From Nocardia anaemiae NBRC 100462 (GTDB taxonomy: Bacteria > Actinomycetota > Actinomycetes > Mycobacteriales > Mycobacteriaceae): a stretch of DNA of 64,000 nucleotides. Position numbers and translations under genes: made by a program. Below are positions 16,459-25,519 of the stretch, in pieces. The stretch covers positions 1 through 64,000 of the forward strand of contig NZ_BDAZ01000034.1 in the NCBI RefSeq assembly GCF_001612725.1, written 5' to 3'. Below the pieces are notes generated by a model. It saw only the letters and a program-made list of their open reading frames with translations. It searched no databases and was not told the origin of the DNA. How positions within the stretch are numbered: position 1 is the stretch's first letter; each line of letters starts with the position of its first letter.

Positions 16459-18174
16459 TCATGAGGCGCTGGGAATGGCGTCCTGGGTCCATGTGGTGAG
16501 GTCGAGACCGTCGGGGGCGGGGACGGGATGACCTTCTGGGCCCAGACGCACTGCGCGACTGCGGGATTGGTGGTCGTCAGGGGTTGGGTGGTCGGAGCGG
16601 GTATGTGAGCCGCGGCTTTCGGTGCGGGCCGCCGCGGAGAGCAGCAGGACCTGGGCGGTGAGGGTGAGGGCGGCGTCCTCGAATGCGGTGATGCGTTGTG
16701 CCGCGGCGTTGCGGTCCGCGGTGTCGACACTCACCGCCCCGCTGGTGTTGAGCGCCGAGAGCTCGATCGCCGCACCCGCGAATCGCTGGTTGGTCAGCTC
16801 GGCGCGCAGGCGACTTGCCGCACTGTGCGACACGGCATCACGCAACCGCACGGCCGCATCCGACAATCCGGCGGCGTCGCGAACCACCGAGGCGTGCAAT
16901 GTCATCGACTGCTGCACCAAGGCGCGGGCCGCGCGCGGAATGGTATGGAATGACACGTCGGAGACGTGTGCCTCCTCGTCGAGACGTTCGGCGGCGGCTA
17001 TCCCGGCCCGCTCGCCGACCACCAGCCCCTCCAACAGACTGTTCGAGGCCAGCCGGTTGGCGCCGTGCAGGCCGGTCCGGGCCACCTCACCCGCGGCATA
17101 TAGACCGGGAACCGCGGTCCGGCCATGGGTGTCGGTCACGACCCCGCCGCATTGATAGTGCGCGGCGGGTGCGACCGGAATGAGATCGTCACGCGGGTCG
17201 ATCCCGGCGGCCAGGCAGGATGCGGTGATCGTCGGAAACCGCTGTGGGAAGCTGTCGATCGCGCGGGCGTCGAGATAGACGTGATCGGTGCCGAGGGCGC
17301 GCATCCGTGCGGCGATCGCCCGCGACACCACATCGCGCGGTGCGAGATCCCCACGCGGGTGCACCCCGGCGGTGATCGAATTCCCTTCGGAATCGACCAG
17401 TATCGCGCCCTCACCGCGGACGGCCTCGCTGATCAACGGGCGTCTGCCGAGTCCACCAGGGGTGTAGAGCACCGTCGGATGGAACTGCACGAATTCGAGA
17501 TCGGCCACCGTGGCACCCGCCCACAGCGCAAGCGCGATGCCGTCCGCGGTCGCGCCCGGCGGATTCGTACTCAGCGCGTACAGCTGTCCGAGCCCGCCCG
17601 TGGCCAGCAGCACCGCCGGTGCGTGCACGACCCCGAATCCGTTCTCCGACACCGCTATCACGCCCTGCACACCGGTCCGCCCGGTGACGACTTCCAGTGC
17701 CGCGGCGCCGAACAGGACCGGCAGCCCGGCCGCGTTCAGCGCGCGCTGCACCTCGGCGCCGGTGGCGTCACCTCCGGCGTGGATGATCCGACGCGTGCTG
17801 TGTCCGCCCTCGCGGGTGCGCGAGATCTGACCGTCCCGAGCGAGATCGAAGACCGCGCCCAGATCGGTGAGCGCGGCGACGGCGGCCTGACCGCCCTCGA
17901 CGATCGACCGCACCGCGGCCTCGTCGCACAGTCCGGCACCGGCCTCGACCGTGTCGAGCACATGCGATTCCACCGAATCCTCATGCGGCGCAACAACGGC
18001 GATACCACCCTGGGCATACTGGGTCGCGGTATCCGTCGGTCCGCCCTTGCTGAGGATGAGCACCCGCAGACCGCGCAGCGATGCCGTCCGTGCCGCGGTC
18101 AACCCGGCGACACCTCCGCCGATCACGACCAGATCGGCGGCGGCTTCCCAGTCGATCCGCGGCGCGACGCTCAT
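16459..18174 (-). CDS. nadB: L-aspartate oxidase NadB
   Basis: NadB is an FAD enzyme that oxidises L-aspartate to iminoaspartate for quinolinate synthesis. The N-terminus has the dinucleotide-binding GGGVAG at 18-23. The succinate-dehydrogenase-like family features follow: TREGGHSTRRIIHAGGDATG, QFHPTVLY, and GLYAAGEVARTGLHGANRLASNSLLEG. It is longer than usual (571 residues against about 520-540), because of a hydrophilic, low-complexity tail of about 50 residues after RTESRGSHTR that has no known role. It lies 114 bp after nadA. Confidence 0.96.
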   Translation of the reverse strand: MSVAPRIDWEAAADLVVIGGGVAGLTAARTASLRGLRVLILSKGGPTDTATQYAQGGIAVVAPHEDSVESHVLDTVEAGAGLCDEAAVRSIVEGGQAAVAALTDLGAVFDLARDGQISRTREGGHSTRRIIHAGGDATGAEVQRALNAAGLPVLFGAAALEVVTGRTGVQGVIAVSENGFGVVHAPAVLLATGGLGQLYALSTNPPGATADGIALALWAGATVADLEFVQFHPTVLYTPGGLGRRPLISEAVRGEGAILVDSEGNSITAGVHPRGDLAPRDVVSRAIAARMRALGTDHVYLDARAIDSFPQRFPTITASCLAAGIDPRDDLIPVAPAAHYQCGGVVTDTHGRTAVPGLYAAGEVARTGLHGANRLASNSLLEGLVVGERAGIAAAERLDEEAHVSDVSFHTIPRAARALVQQSMTLHASVVRDAAGLSDAAVRLRDAVSHSAASRLRAELTNQRFAGAAIELSALNTSGAVSVDTADRNAAAQRITAFEDAALTLTAQVLLLSAAARTESRGSHTRSDHPTPDDHQSRSRAVRLGPEGHPVPAPDGLDLTTWTQDAIPSAS

Positions 18175-18288
18175 GCGCCCCTGCCCTTCTCGACTCGGTC
18201 AGCAGCGGTATCGCTACCGACCGCCCCGGCGCTCATTCCGCACCGCCACTCCGGACGAGCGCGCACGTCGCGCTCCGATCGCGGCCGT

Positions 18289-19332
18289 TCATTCGCCACC
18301 ACCCGGGTTGCCGATTTCGATCATGCGCTGCACCGAATTGCGGGCCAGCGCGGCGGTTTCCAGGTCGACGTGCACCTCATCGGTGTTCTCCACGAGCGAG
18401 CGCAACAGCGCCGCCGGGGTGATCATCTTCATGTACTTGCAGGACGCACGATCGTTCACGGCCTGGAAGTCGATGCCGGGGGCGGCCTTGCGCAGCTGGT
18501 GCAGCATGCCGACCTCGGTGGCGACCAGGACCTGATTCGACTTCGCGGCCTTGGCGGCATCGATCATCCCGCCGGTCGAGAGAATGTGCACCCGGTCGGC
18601 CGGGAACGAGCCCTCGCCCGCCAGGTACAAAGCCGAAGTGGCGCAACCGCATTCGGGGTGCACGAACAGTTCGGCATCCGGGTGGGTGCGGGCCTGTTCG
18701 GTCAGCTCGTCGCCGTTGATACCCGCGTGCACATGGCATTCGCCCGCCCAGATGTGCATATTCGCGCGGCCGGTGACCCGCTTGACGTGCGCGCCGAGGA
18801 ACTGGTCCGGCAGGAACAGCACCTCGCGGTCGGGATCGATGGAGGCGACCACATCGACGGCATTCGAGGAGGTGCAGCAGATATCGGTGAGCGCCTTCAC
18901 CGCGGCGGTGGTGTTGACATACGAGACGACCACCGCATTCGGGAATTCGGCCTTCCAGGCCCGCAATTCGTCGGCGGTGATGGAATCGGCCAGCGAACAG
19001 CCCGCCCGCTGGTCCGGAATGAGCACGGTTTTCTCGGGGCTGAGGATCTTGGCCGTTTCGGCCATGAAGTGCACACCGCAGAACACGATGGTGTCCTCGG
19101 GCGCCTCGGCCGCGATGCGCGACAGTGCCAGCGAGTCACCGACGTGGTCGGCCACGTCCTGGATCGCGGGCAACTGGTAGTTGTGCGCGAGAATCGTCGC
19201 GTTGCGCTCCCTGGCGAGGCGTTTGACCTCGGCCGCCCACTCCGGTGTGGCCTCGACACCGGAGAACCCGGTCGGACCATCGACTACCTGCCCCATCAGC
19301 GGGGGCGCCAGCTTCACACCCATGGTCGCCAT
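18289..19332 (-). CDS. nadA: quinolinate synthase NadA
   Basis: NadA condenses iminoaspartate with dihydroxyacetone phosphate to quinolinate using a [4Fe-4S] cluster. The three cluster cysteines fit the family positions: Cys112 in RAGCSLAD, Cys199 in AGECHVHAG and Cys298 in ASCKYMKM. An additional PECGC (226-230) is also conserved in many NadA proteins. Length is 347 residues. The ATG has a strong GGAGAGGAG site. The gene is divergent from nrtR, and the NrtR palindrome lies 70 bp upstream of its start, so it should be repressed when NAD is plentiful. Confidence 0.97.
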   Translation of the reverse strand: MATMGVKLAPPLMGQVVDGPTGFSGVEATPEWAAEVKRLARERNATILAHNYQLPAIQDVADHVGDSLALSRIAAEAPEDTIVFCGVHFMAETAKILSPEKTVLIPDQRAGCSLADSITADELRAWKAEFPNAVVVSYVNTTAAVKALTDICCTSSNAVDVVASIDPDREVLFLPDQFLGAHVKRVTGRANMHIWAGECHVHAGINGDELTEQARTHPDAELFVHPECGCATSALYLAGEGSFPADRVHILSTGGMIDAAKAAKSNQVLVATEVGMLHQLRKAAPGIDFQAVNDRASCKYMKMITPAALLRSLVENTDEVHVDLETAALARNSVQRMIEIGNPGGGE

Positions 19333-19402
19333 GGATGGCTCCTCTCCTCGTGCGCTCGGCTCTTGTGCCTATTCACATGCCAGCCGATTCGCACCAAACC
19401 AG

Positions 19403-19425
19403 GTTTTCGACTTACAATCGAAAAC
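19403..19425. promoter_or_regulatory. NrtR operator (perfect palindrome)
   Basis: GTTTTCGA (19403-19410), a 7-nt spacer, then TCGAAAAC (19418-19425): a perfect 8+8 inverted repeat between divergent nadA and nrtR. It ends at the base before the nrtR start codon. It contains TACAAT (19413-19418), spaced as a -10 box for a leaderless transcript beginning at the GTG, so the repressor would cover its own core promoter. Confidence 0.85.
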
Positions 19426-20184
19426 GTGGCCCATAGTAGCACCATCCACGAAACCCTCACCGCGGTGTTCCAGGTTCGGCGCTTCCTCGAGGACATCAAC
19501 GCAGGTAGCAGCCCTGCACGCATGACAGATGAGCTGATTCGGCCATGTCCGCCCGGTCAGCGGACCGAACTCGCCGTGCTGCTATGGGAGCGCGCACTCG
19601 ACCCGCAGAAGGGCACCTGGTCGCTGCCCGGCGGGCGGTTGCGCGATGACGAAGACCTCAATGTCTCGGCCCGTCGCCAGCTCGCCGAGAAGGTCGATGT
19701 GCGCGAGCTGGCGCATCTGGAGCAGCTGTCGGTATTCAGCAATCCGGACCGAGTGCCCGCGCCGCGCCGGATCGCCTCGGCCTATCTGGGGCTGGTCCCG
19801 CTGACCGCGGACCCGCAGCTGCCCTCGGACACCACCTGGCATCCGGTTTCCCAGCTGCCGCGCATGTCGTTCGACCACGGCACGGTCGTGGAACACGCGC
19901 GCACCCGGCTCGCGGCGAAGCTGTCCTATACCAATATCGCCTTCGCACTGGCACCGGAGCGGTTCACCATGTCAACGCTGCGCGAAATCTACTGTGCCGC
20001 ACTTGGTTACGATGTCGATACCACGAACTTGCAGCGCGTCCTCACCCGCCGCAAGGTGATCACGCCGACCGGCGCGACCGCATCCCCCGGCCGGGCGGGT
20101 GGACGCCCCGCAGCGGTCTATCGGTTCACCGACTCCGAGCTCCGGGTCACCGACGAATTCGCCGCATTGCGTCCACCCACCTGA
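19426..20184 (+). CDS. nrtR: NrtR-type NUDIX-related transcriptional repressor of NAD synthesis
   Basis: A 252-residue regulator with an N-terminal NUDIX domain (about 30-165) and a C-terminal winged helix (about 175-250) containing FTMSTLREIYCAALGYDVDT and QRVLTRRKVI. NrtR proteins sense an NAD-related metabolite (ADP-ribose or similar) through a NUDIX fold and repress NAD synthesis genes. The NUDIX box is degenerate: after GGRL the helix reads ARRQLAEKV, without the REUxEE glutamates, so it should sense rather than hydrolyse. It starts at GTG directly after the operator, with no Shine-Dalgarno sequence, consistent with leaderless translation. A homologue sits at the same place in M. tuberculosis (Rv1593c). 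A very long frame running from upstream on this strand is an antisense artefact over nadA-nadB. Confidence 0.92.
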   Translation: MAHSSTIHETLTAVFQVRRFLEDINAGSSPARMTDELIRPCPPGQRTELAVLLWERALDPQKGTWSLPGGRLRDDEDLNVSARRQLAEKVDVRELAHLEQLSVFSNPDRVPAPRRIASAYLGLVPLTADPQLPSDTTWHPVSQLPRMSFDHGTVVEHARTRLAAKLSYTNIAFALAPERFTMSTLREIYCAALGYDVDTTNLQRVLTRRKVITPTGATASPGRAGGRPAAVYRFTDSELRVTDEFAALRPPT

Positions 20185-20343
20185 CCTCCCCGCGATCGCC
20201 TGCCCCACGATCGCCCCCTTCGTTCGGCGACCGCTTCCCCGCAAGCGCTCGCCGAATTCGAAATGGACTGTGCCGTGGCCACTGCCGTAGGGGCCACGGC
20301 ATCCGAGCGTGCCCTCGTCACCATCGACCAGGGCACTCCCCTT

Positions 20344-20553
20344 CTACTCGGACAGCCCGCCGGGCGCCCCCAGGCGCCCGGAGCTCAAAACGCACACCGG
20401 CCAGATACACGGGAACGCGGCCGAAGCCTCGACCCGGGTGACCGGCACCTCGCCCGGCGGTTCGGCGATCGCTTGTGCTGCGCCGGAAATCATTCCGATC
20501 GCCAGCACGGCACCCGCCACCGCCGACTTGCCATACTCCGATTTCCAGGACAT
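20344..20553 (-). CDS. small secreted protein, unknown function
   Basis: A 69-residue protein with an excellent ribosome site (GGAGGGGGAGAG) before ATG and a clear Sec signal peptide: basic MSWKSEYGK, hydrophobic SAVAGAVLAIGMISGAAQA, with cleavage near AQA or AIA-EPP. The mature part is only about 40 residues and holds two cysteines in AAFPCIWPVCVL, which could form a disulfide. The frame continues upstream to another ATG, but that stretch has no coding character. I do not recognise the family; short secreted proteins like this are common and mostly uncharacterised in Nocardia and Mycobacterium. Confidence 0.65.
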   Translation of the reverse strand: MSWKSEYGKSAVAGAVLAIGMISGAAQAIAEPPGEVPVTRVEASAAFPCIWPVCVLSSGRLGAPGGLSE

Positions 20554-21078
20554 TGCTCTCCCCCTCCGAATCGCTGAACCCTTCCGGTGTTTCGCGGAGT
20601 CGAGACCGAAATCCGGGCTCCGCGGTTCGAACGATTCGAACAACTCGGACGGTACGGACCGATCGCTCGCAGCGGTACGGAGTGCTGGGGGGCGTCGCCG
20701 AATACAGCTGGTCACAGTCGGATACGAGTTATCCGGACCGGAAGGGGCAGGCCGCTCCGCATTCCGGACCGGATGGCCACACGGTGCCGCGAGACGGTGA
20801 AAGCCCTGTGGCAGAACACTTTCCGACCTCGCCGCCAAATCCGCCGCAGACCGGTTGCTCAGCGGATGCGACCAGACGGTTGCGCCCGGAAGATCAGGCG
20901 CCGGAGAACCTGCGCGCCAGCACCCGGCCTTGTTCGTTCACGTAGCGCCGCGGCGTACTCGGGAGCCGACGGAGCACATCGTCGAACTGGACGGCTCCTC
21001 CCCCAGCCAACAACGAAGACCCCGCCTTCACATGCAATCGCACGCGAACGCGGGGGTCACCCACGGATCACGGGAACC
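20554..21078. other. 525-bp gap without a recognised gene
   Basis: It separates the two small minus-strand genes. Open frames on both strands overlap each other and lack ribosome sites, recognisable domains or consistent third-position bias. The right part of the gap next to the small secreted gene should hold its promoter. Nothing else was recognised. Confidence 0.5.
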
Positions 21079-21261
21079 TCAATCCCGCTCTCGCCCCTTA
21101 TGTTTCGCCTTCCGCCGATACCGCCGCGCACTGGGAATCGGCTGCGCGGCACTGGACCGCCGCAACGCATCCCGCCGCCGCCAAGCCGCCAGATCAGCCC
21201 GTTCCCCCGCCTCCGGAACCAGCACCCCCTGCCCGTGCCTGATCAACACATCCTCGCTCAT
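21079..21261 (-). CDS. small basic hypothetical protein
   Basis: A 60-residue protein with a near-consensus ribosome site (GGAAGGAGG, 7 nt before the ATG at MSEDVLIRHG). The N-terminal half (EDVLIRHGQGVLVPEAGERADL) is mildly acidic, whereas the C-terminus is strongly basic (ARRYRRKAKHKGRERD), which could bind nucleic acid or membrane (inference). I know no family for it. It follows the giant nSTAND gene by 81 bp on the same strand and could be its last operon member. A 12-codon longer frame lacks a ribosome site. Confidence 0.55.
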   Translation of the reverse strand: MSEDVLIRHGQGVLVPEAGERADLAAWRRRDALRRSSAAQPIPSARRYRRKAKHKGRERD

Positions 21262-21342
21262 CGCCACCTCCTTCCCACTGCTCGACCTTGTGCGCAAACG
21301 GTATCCGCGCGATCGCCAGCGCGACTACCGATTTTTCGCCGG

Positions 21343-24300
21343 CTATTCGCACGTCTGGCGGTATGGCAGCCCCGCCAGGTGTTCCTGCCACACCTCCCGG
21401 CTCAGCATCGGCTGTACAGCGTCGCAGATACGGCCGATAGCCTGGTGTGGATCCAGATCCCAAAGCTGGAGTACTCCCCCACCCGCCGCGGCCAGGTACT
21501 CGCCGCTGGGATGGAATGCGGTGACCCAATACGTCGACGACCCAGTGGCCGTAATCGCGTGCTTGATCGGCTTCGGCTGGCGGGGGGACGAAAAATCCCA
21601 TAGCCGAACCGAATCGAATCCACCTGATACCAGGAGGCGGCCATCTGGGCTGAAGGACATCGAACCGACCAGACCGGTGTGGCCGACCAGCGGAACGTCT
21701 ACCGCAACCGGTTTGCTCGGATGCCCGATATCCCACACGCGGATTCGCAGATCATCACCGGTAGTCACCAGCGTGCGTCCGTCGGGTGCGAAGGCTAGGG
21801 CCATTCCGGACTCCGCCTGCCCAGTCGCTAAGTGTCCGAGGTGCTTTGGTGCGGCCGGGTCCGCCATATCCCACAGCGTCACCGATTCCTGCCTGCGTGC
21901 GACCGCTAATATGCGGCCATCCGGACTGAACCGCACATCGAAGATGTAATCGTGCGCGGTGGACATCGGCCCGCCTACAGCCCGTGGATGCGCAGGATCA
22001 GCCATATCCCAGATGCGAATGACATCGTCCGGAACTGCACCCGACGCCCCAATGATTCCAGCAGTCACCAGGAATCGGGAGTCCGGGCTGAACCGAATGG
22101 CGCTGATTTGCCCTGTGTCATTGGGCAATTCAGTGATCACGCGCATGGCGGCCGGTTCGGAGATGTCGATCAGCACGCCCTGATATCGCTCACCAGCGAC
22201 GATCAGAAGGCGTCCATCCGGTGTCATCGCCATATTGGTGGCGCCGGTAAGCGACAGATTCAGCCTTCCAAGTCGACCGGGCGCCTTCGGATCGCTGGTC
22301 TGCCACACCTCGATGACGTCCTCGGCAGGTTGAACCGCCATCTTCGTGCCACTGGCATCGAAGATCGGCTCCGATGCGCGGATCCTGCCGCCCCCACCGA
22401 TCGTCGGCACCGACCACACGCGAACAGTGCCGTCTTGTCCGCTGGTCACAACGGTCTGACCGTCCGGAGCGTAGGCGACCGCACTGAGCGCTCCCTTGGT
22501 CCCAGCCAGCGTTGCGCCGACTGTCGGGGGGCGATCGGGATCGTCAACATTCCAGACGGTGGCGATCCCGCGTGCGGACACGCCGACCAACGCTCGCCCG
22601 TTCGGGCTGAATGCGATCGGCGACCCCGTCGAAGGCGGGGCGATCCGCACGGGCTCCCCGAGCCTTCGGGGGCTGGACGGGTCGCGCACGTCCCAGCGGT
22701 GAATACCGTCTCCGTTCACCACCGCGACTGCCGCACCGTCCGGACTGAATGTCGCCGACACGGCTCCGTCAGCCCCCGCCCGCGTCGGCGTGACGTTGCT
22801 CGTCAACTGTGCGACGGGTTCCGCGGAGATGTGGTGCTCAGATACCCGCCATAGCCGTGTCGCTCCGGTCGTTTCGGCGGTGATCACTGTGCGTAGGTCC
22901 GGACTGACCGCAGCGACATCCAATGGCCCGGAGGGCCGCGGTATCGGAGATCCGAGCGGTGTAGGGCGAGCGGGATCGGTGATGTCCCAGAACGCGATCG
23001 GGCCATTTCTGCTCGCCGTCACCAGTACCTTGCCGTCCGGACCGAAGGCAAGCACTTTCGGGTAGCCGCTCGGCAGCGGCGTGCCTATCGGAGCTGGATG
23101 GGCTGGATCGCGCACGTCCCACAGTCGCACGGTGTCGTCGGCGGCGGCCGAGGCCAGGATTACGCCGTCGGGACTGAACGCTACAGCACGGAGGAACTCT
23201 GTATGTCCCGTCAGTGGTTGACCGACCGAGGTTGGGTGTCGGCGATCGGAAATATCCCACAGCCGAACGGTTTTGTCGGAACCGCCCGAAGCGATGAACC
23301 TTCCGTCCGGCCGAACCGCTACCGCGTAGACGAACCCGTCGTGGCCTGGCAGTGCAGTCGCCAAGGCGAGGTTCTGTGTATTGAGCAGACGTGCCCGGAC
23401 TTCAAGATCATCGGGCCGCAATTTGTCAGCAGCCAGCACCAATTGCGCCGACAGTGACGGGTCGCTTGTCTCGAGCCGGTCCGATTCGGCGAGAATGGCC
23501 GCGAAAATTGCATTGTCTCGTTGGGTTTTCGCGGTGCCACTCTGCACGAAGGCCACACCGGCCAGCACGAGGGCGATCACACCGAGCAAGCCCAATGCCA
23601 CCACGAGGGCCGAGGAGCGCCGCTGAGTCCGCCGCCGCGCCGCATGCGACGCTGCGAGGAATTCCTCCGCCACAATGCCGATTGCGCCCTTGTCCGCATG
23701 CTCCTGCATGGTGATCAATCGCGCACCGCGATATAGCAGCGACGGATCGCGATCACCCGTCGCCCAGTCGGTCGCATCCGCTTGCAGCCGTTGGCGTTCC
23801 AAATATCCGACTCGGTCCTCATCGATCCAGGTGCGCAGGCGGGGCCAGGCGTCGAGAACGATTTCGTGGGTGAGGTAGGCGGATTCGGCGTCGAGGGTGA
23901 TCAGTCTTGTGCGGGCCAACACTTCTAGTGCGGTCTCGGCAGCTTCTACGGTCTGTTGGATCAGTTCGGTGCGGGTTACTTTGCGGCGGGTGTCGCGGGA
24001 GTCGTCGCCGACCGCTACCAGGCCGAGAAGTACCTGTTTGCCGATGGACTGTTGGAATTCGGTCAGTTCGGCCCAGGCCTTTTCGGCGGTCGCGGCGACA
24101 GAGCCGATGACGCCGCCCGCTGCGCGGTAGCCGTCGATGGTGAGGCGGGTGCCGTCGCGTCGTTGCCATACGGCCGCCATCACATGCGATACCAGGGGCA
24201 GTGCGCCCGGATCGTAGGCCCTGCGGTCGCCGCCGAGTCCGCACAGCTCGCTGATGACGAGTTCTTCCAGGCCGGATTCCAGTTTGTAGCCTGCCGATTC

Positions 24301-25380
24301 AGCTGGCCGGGTGATGGCTTCGGCGAGTTCGTCGAGGCGCATCGGGCCGAGGAGGTAGCTGCGGTGTTTGAGGGCGTCTTCCAGGACTGGGATGTCGAGG
24401 CAGCGGGCGTAGAAGTCGGCGCGGACCGCGATGACGACGGCGGCCGGTTCACGTTCGCCGCGGATGGCGAGGTGTTCGAGGGTCGCGAGGAAGATCGCGC
24501 GCTCTTCTTCGTTGCGGCACAGTGTGAACAGCTCTTCGAACTGGTCGATGATGAGCAGTCGACGCTTGTCCCTCCCCCATTGCGCCGCATCGACGGATTC
24601 CATAGGGCCGCCGGACTTCTCGGAACCGGATTCGCGGCTGCGCCCAGCGGCGGATTCGGCGCCGTCCTCGCCGCTGTTGTCCGCAGACACGGTCGCGTCC
24701 GTCGAATCCGATTCGGAATCAGCGGGCAACGTGGCGGGCCCGTCGCGAAGGGCGGCCAGCAACGCCTCGACGGGCGCGCTGCCCGGAGTCATCGTCGCCA
24801 CTGCCCATTGATCGACCGGATCCGCCAGCGCCGGAATCAAACCGGCTTCCAACAGTGAGGATTTGCCCGCTCCGGACGCACCGACCAGCATGACGATTCC
24901 GCCGTCCCCCTCGGGACCTGCTGTCGCGCTGATCAATTCGGCCAATTCCGCGGTCGGCCTGGAACGACCGAAGAACAACTCCGCATCGGCGCGCCGGTAG
25001 GAGGTCAATCCGAGATAGGGGCATTCGGTGGCTTCGGATTCCGGGTCCCAGGCAGTCGAAGCCGCCCACAACCGTTGCCACTCCTGCACATCCAGCAGCG
25101 CGGGCGGCACCGGTTTGCTGGACTTGCGCGCTTCGTCGATCAGTGTGAGCAGGACGGGCAGCAGGGATTCGAAGCGCGCGGGAACATTGCGCCCGGACTT
25201 CCAGTCGCTGATGCGCTGGACAGAGGCTCCGCTCTTCTGGCCAGGTGCACGCGTCGCCCGCATCCGCGTCTGCGCTGCGGTCGCGACCCGACGTAATGTC
25301 GGATTGCCCGCGGCCTCGAACAGCGCGGCGAATTGCTGTGCGAAGACGGTTCTCGGCGACGTTCGCAGACGCGATTCCAT
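21343..25380 (-). CDS. giant HTH-nSTAND1 NTPase with 14 WD40 repeats
   Basis: A 1345-residue protein. Residues 1-90 form an XRE/sigma-like helix-turn-helix domain (GASVQRISDWKSGRNVPARF). An nSTAND1 NTPase follows, with Walker A GASGAGKS (167-174) and Walker B LLIIDQFEEL (275-284). Between these lies an acidic Ser/Asp/Glu-rich insertion (220-258) unusual for the domain. A winged-helix-like region ends at one membrane helix (589-612). From about 640 on I count 14 WD40 repeats, each with an xFSPDGR-like strand and a closing RLWD-type strand, enough for two seven-bladed propellers. nSTAND proteins are regulated switches in signalling, programmed death and phage defence; the trigger here is unknown. 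GGAGG precedes the ATG. Confidence 0.9.
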   Translation of the reverse strand: MESRLRTSPRTVFAQQFAALFEAAGNPTLRRVATAAQTRMRATRAPGQKSGASVQRISDWKSGRNVPARFESLLPVLLTLIDEARKSSKPVPPALLDVQEWQRLWAASTAWDPESEATECPYLGLTSYRRADAELFFGRSRPTAELAELISATAGPEGDGGIVMLVGASGAGKSSLLEAGLIPALADPVDQWAVATMTPGSAPVEALLAALRDGPATLPADSESDSTDATVSADNSGEDGAESAAGRSRESGSEKSGGPMESVDAAQWGRDKRRLLIIDQFEELFTLCRNEEERAIFLATLEHLAIRGEREPAAVVIAVRADFYARCLDIPVLEDALKHRSYLLGPMRLDELAEAITRPAESAGYKLESGLEELVISELCGLGGDRRAYDPGALPLVSHVMAAVWQRRDGTRLTIDGYRAAGGVIGSVAATAEKAWAELTEFQQSIGKQVLLGLVAVGDDSRDTRRKVTRTELIQQTVEAAETALEVLARTRLITLDAESAYLTHEIVLDAWPRLRTWIDEDRVGYLERQRLQADATDWATGDRDPSLLYRGARLITMQEHADKGAIGIVAEEFLAASHAARRRTQRRSSALVVALGLLGVIALVLAGVAFVQSGTAKTQRDNAIFAAILAESDRLETSDPSLSAQLVLAADKLRPDDLEVRARLLNTQNLALATALPGHDGFVYAVAVRPDGRFIASGGSDKTVRLWDISDRRHPTSVGQPLTGHTEFLRAVAFSPDGVILASAAADDTVRLWDVRDPAHPAPIGTPLPSGYPKVLAFGPDGKVLVTASRNGPIAFWDITDPARPTPLGSPIPRPSGPLDVAAVSPDLRTVITAETTGATRLWRVSEHHISAEPVAQLTSNVTPTRAGADGAVSATFSPDGAAVAVVNGDGIHRWDVRDPSSPRRLGEPVRIAPPSTGSPIAFSPNGRALVGVSARGIATVWNVDDPDRPPTVGATLAGTKGALSAVAYAPDGQTVVTSGQDGTVRVWSVPTIGGGGRIRASEPIFDASGTKMAVQPAEDVIEVWQTSDPKAPGRLGRLNLSLTGATNMAMTPDGRLLIVAGERYQGVLIDISEPAAMRVITELPNDTGQISAIRFSPDSRFLVTAGIIGASGAVPDDVIRIWDMADPAHPRAVGGPMSTAHDYIFDVRFSPDGRILAVARRQESVTLWDMADPAAPKHLGHLATGQAESGMALAFAPDGRTLVTTGDDLRIRVWDIGHPSKPVAVDVPLVGHTGLVGSMSFSPDGRLLVSGGFDSVRLWDFSSPRQPKPIKHAITATGSSTYWVTAFHPSGEYLAAAGGGVLQLWDLDPHQAIGRICDAVQPMLSREVWQEHLAGLPYRQTCE

Positions 25381-25519
25381 CTGTCCTCCTGCACTTTTCG
25401 AAAGCGGGAGCGATACCCCCGGCGTGCAATGAGATTAGGACGGGTCGCGCACGCGAACCTGGATCACGAGAGGCGAATACGCAGGTGGGACTGCGGAAAG
25501 TGGGTTCCGGACCGGACGG

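Noticed and set aside
17125..19425. Very long plus-strand open frame running into nrtR
   Set aside because: Antisense to nadA and nadB, whose motifs are unmistakable; only the part from 19426 is a gene.
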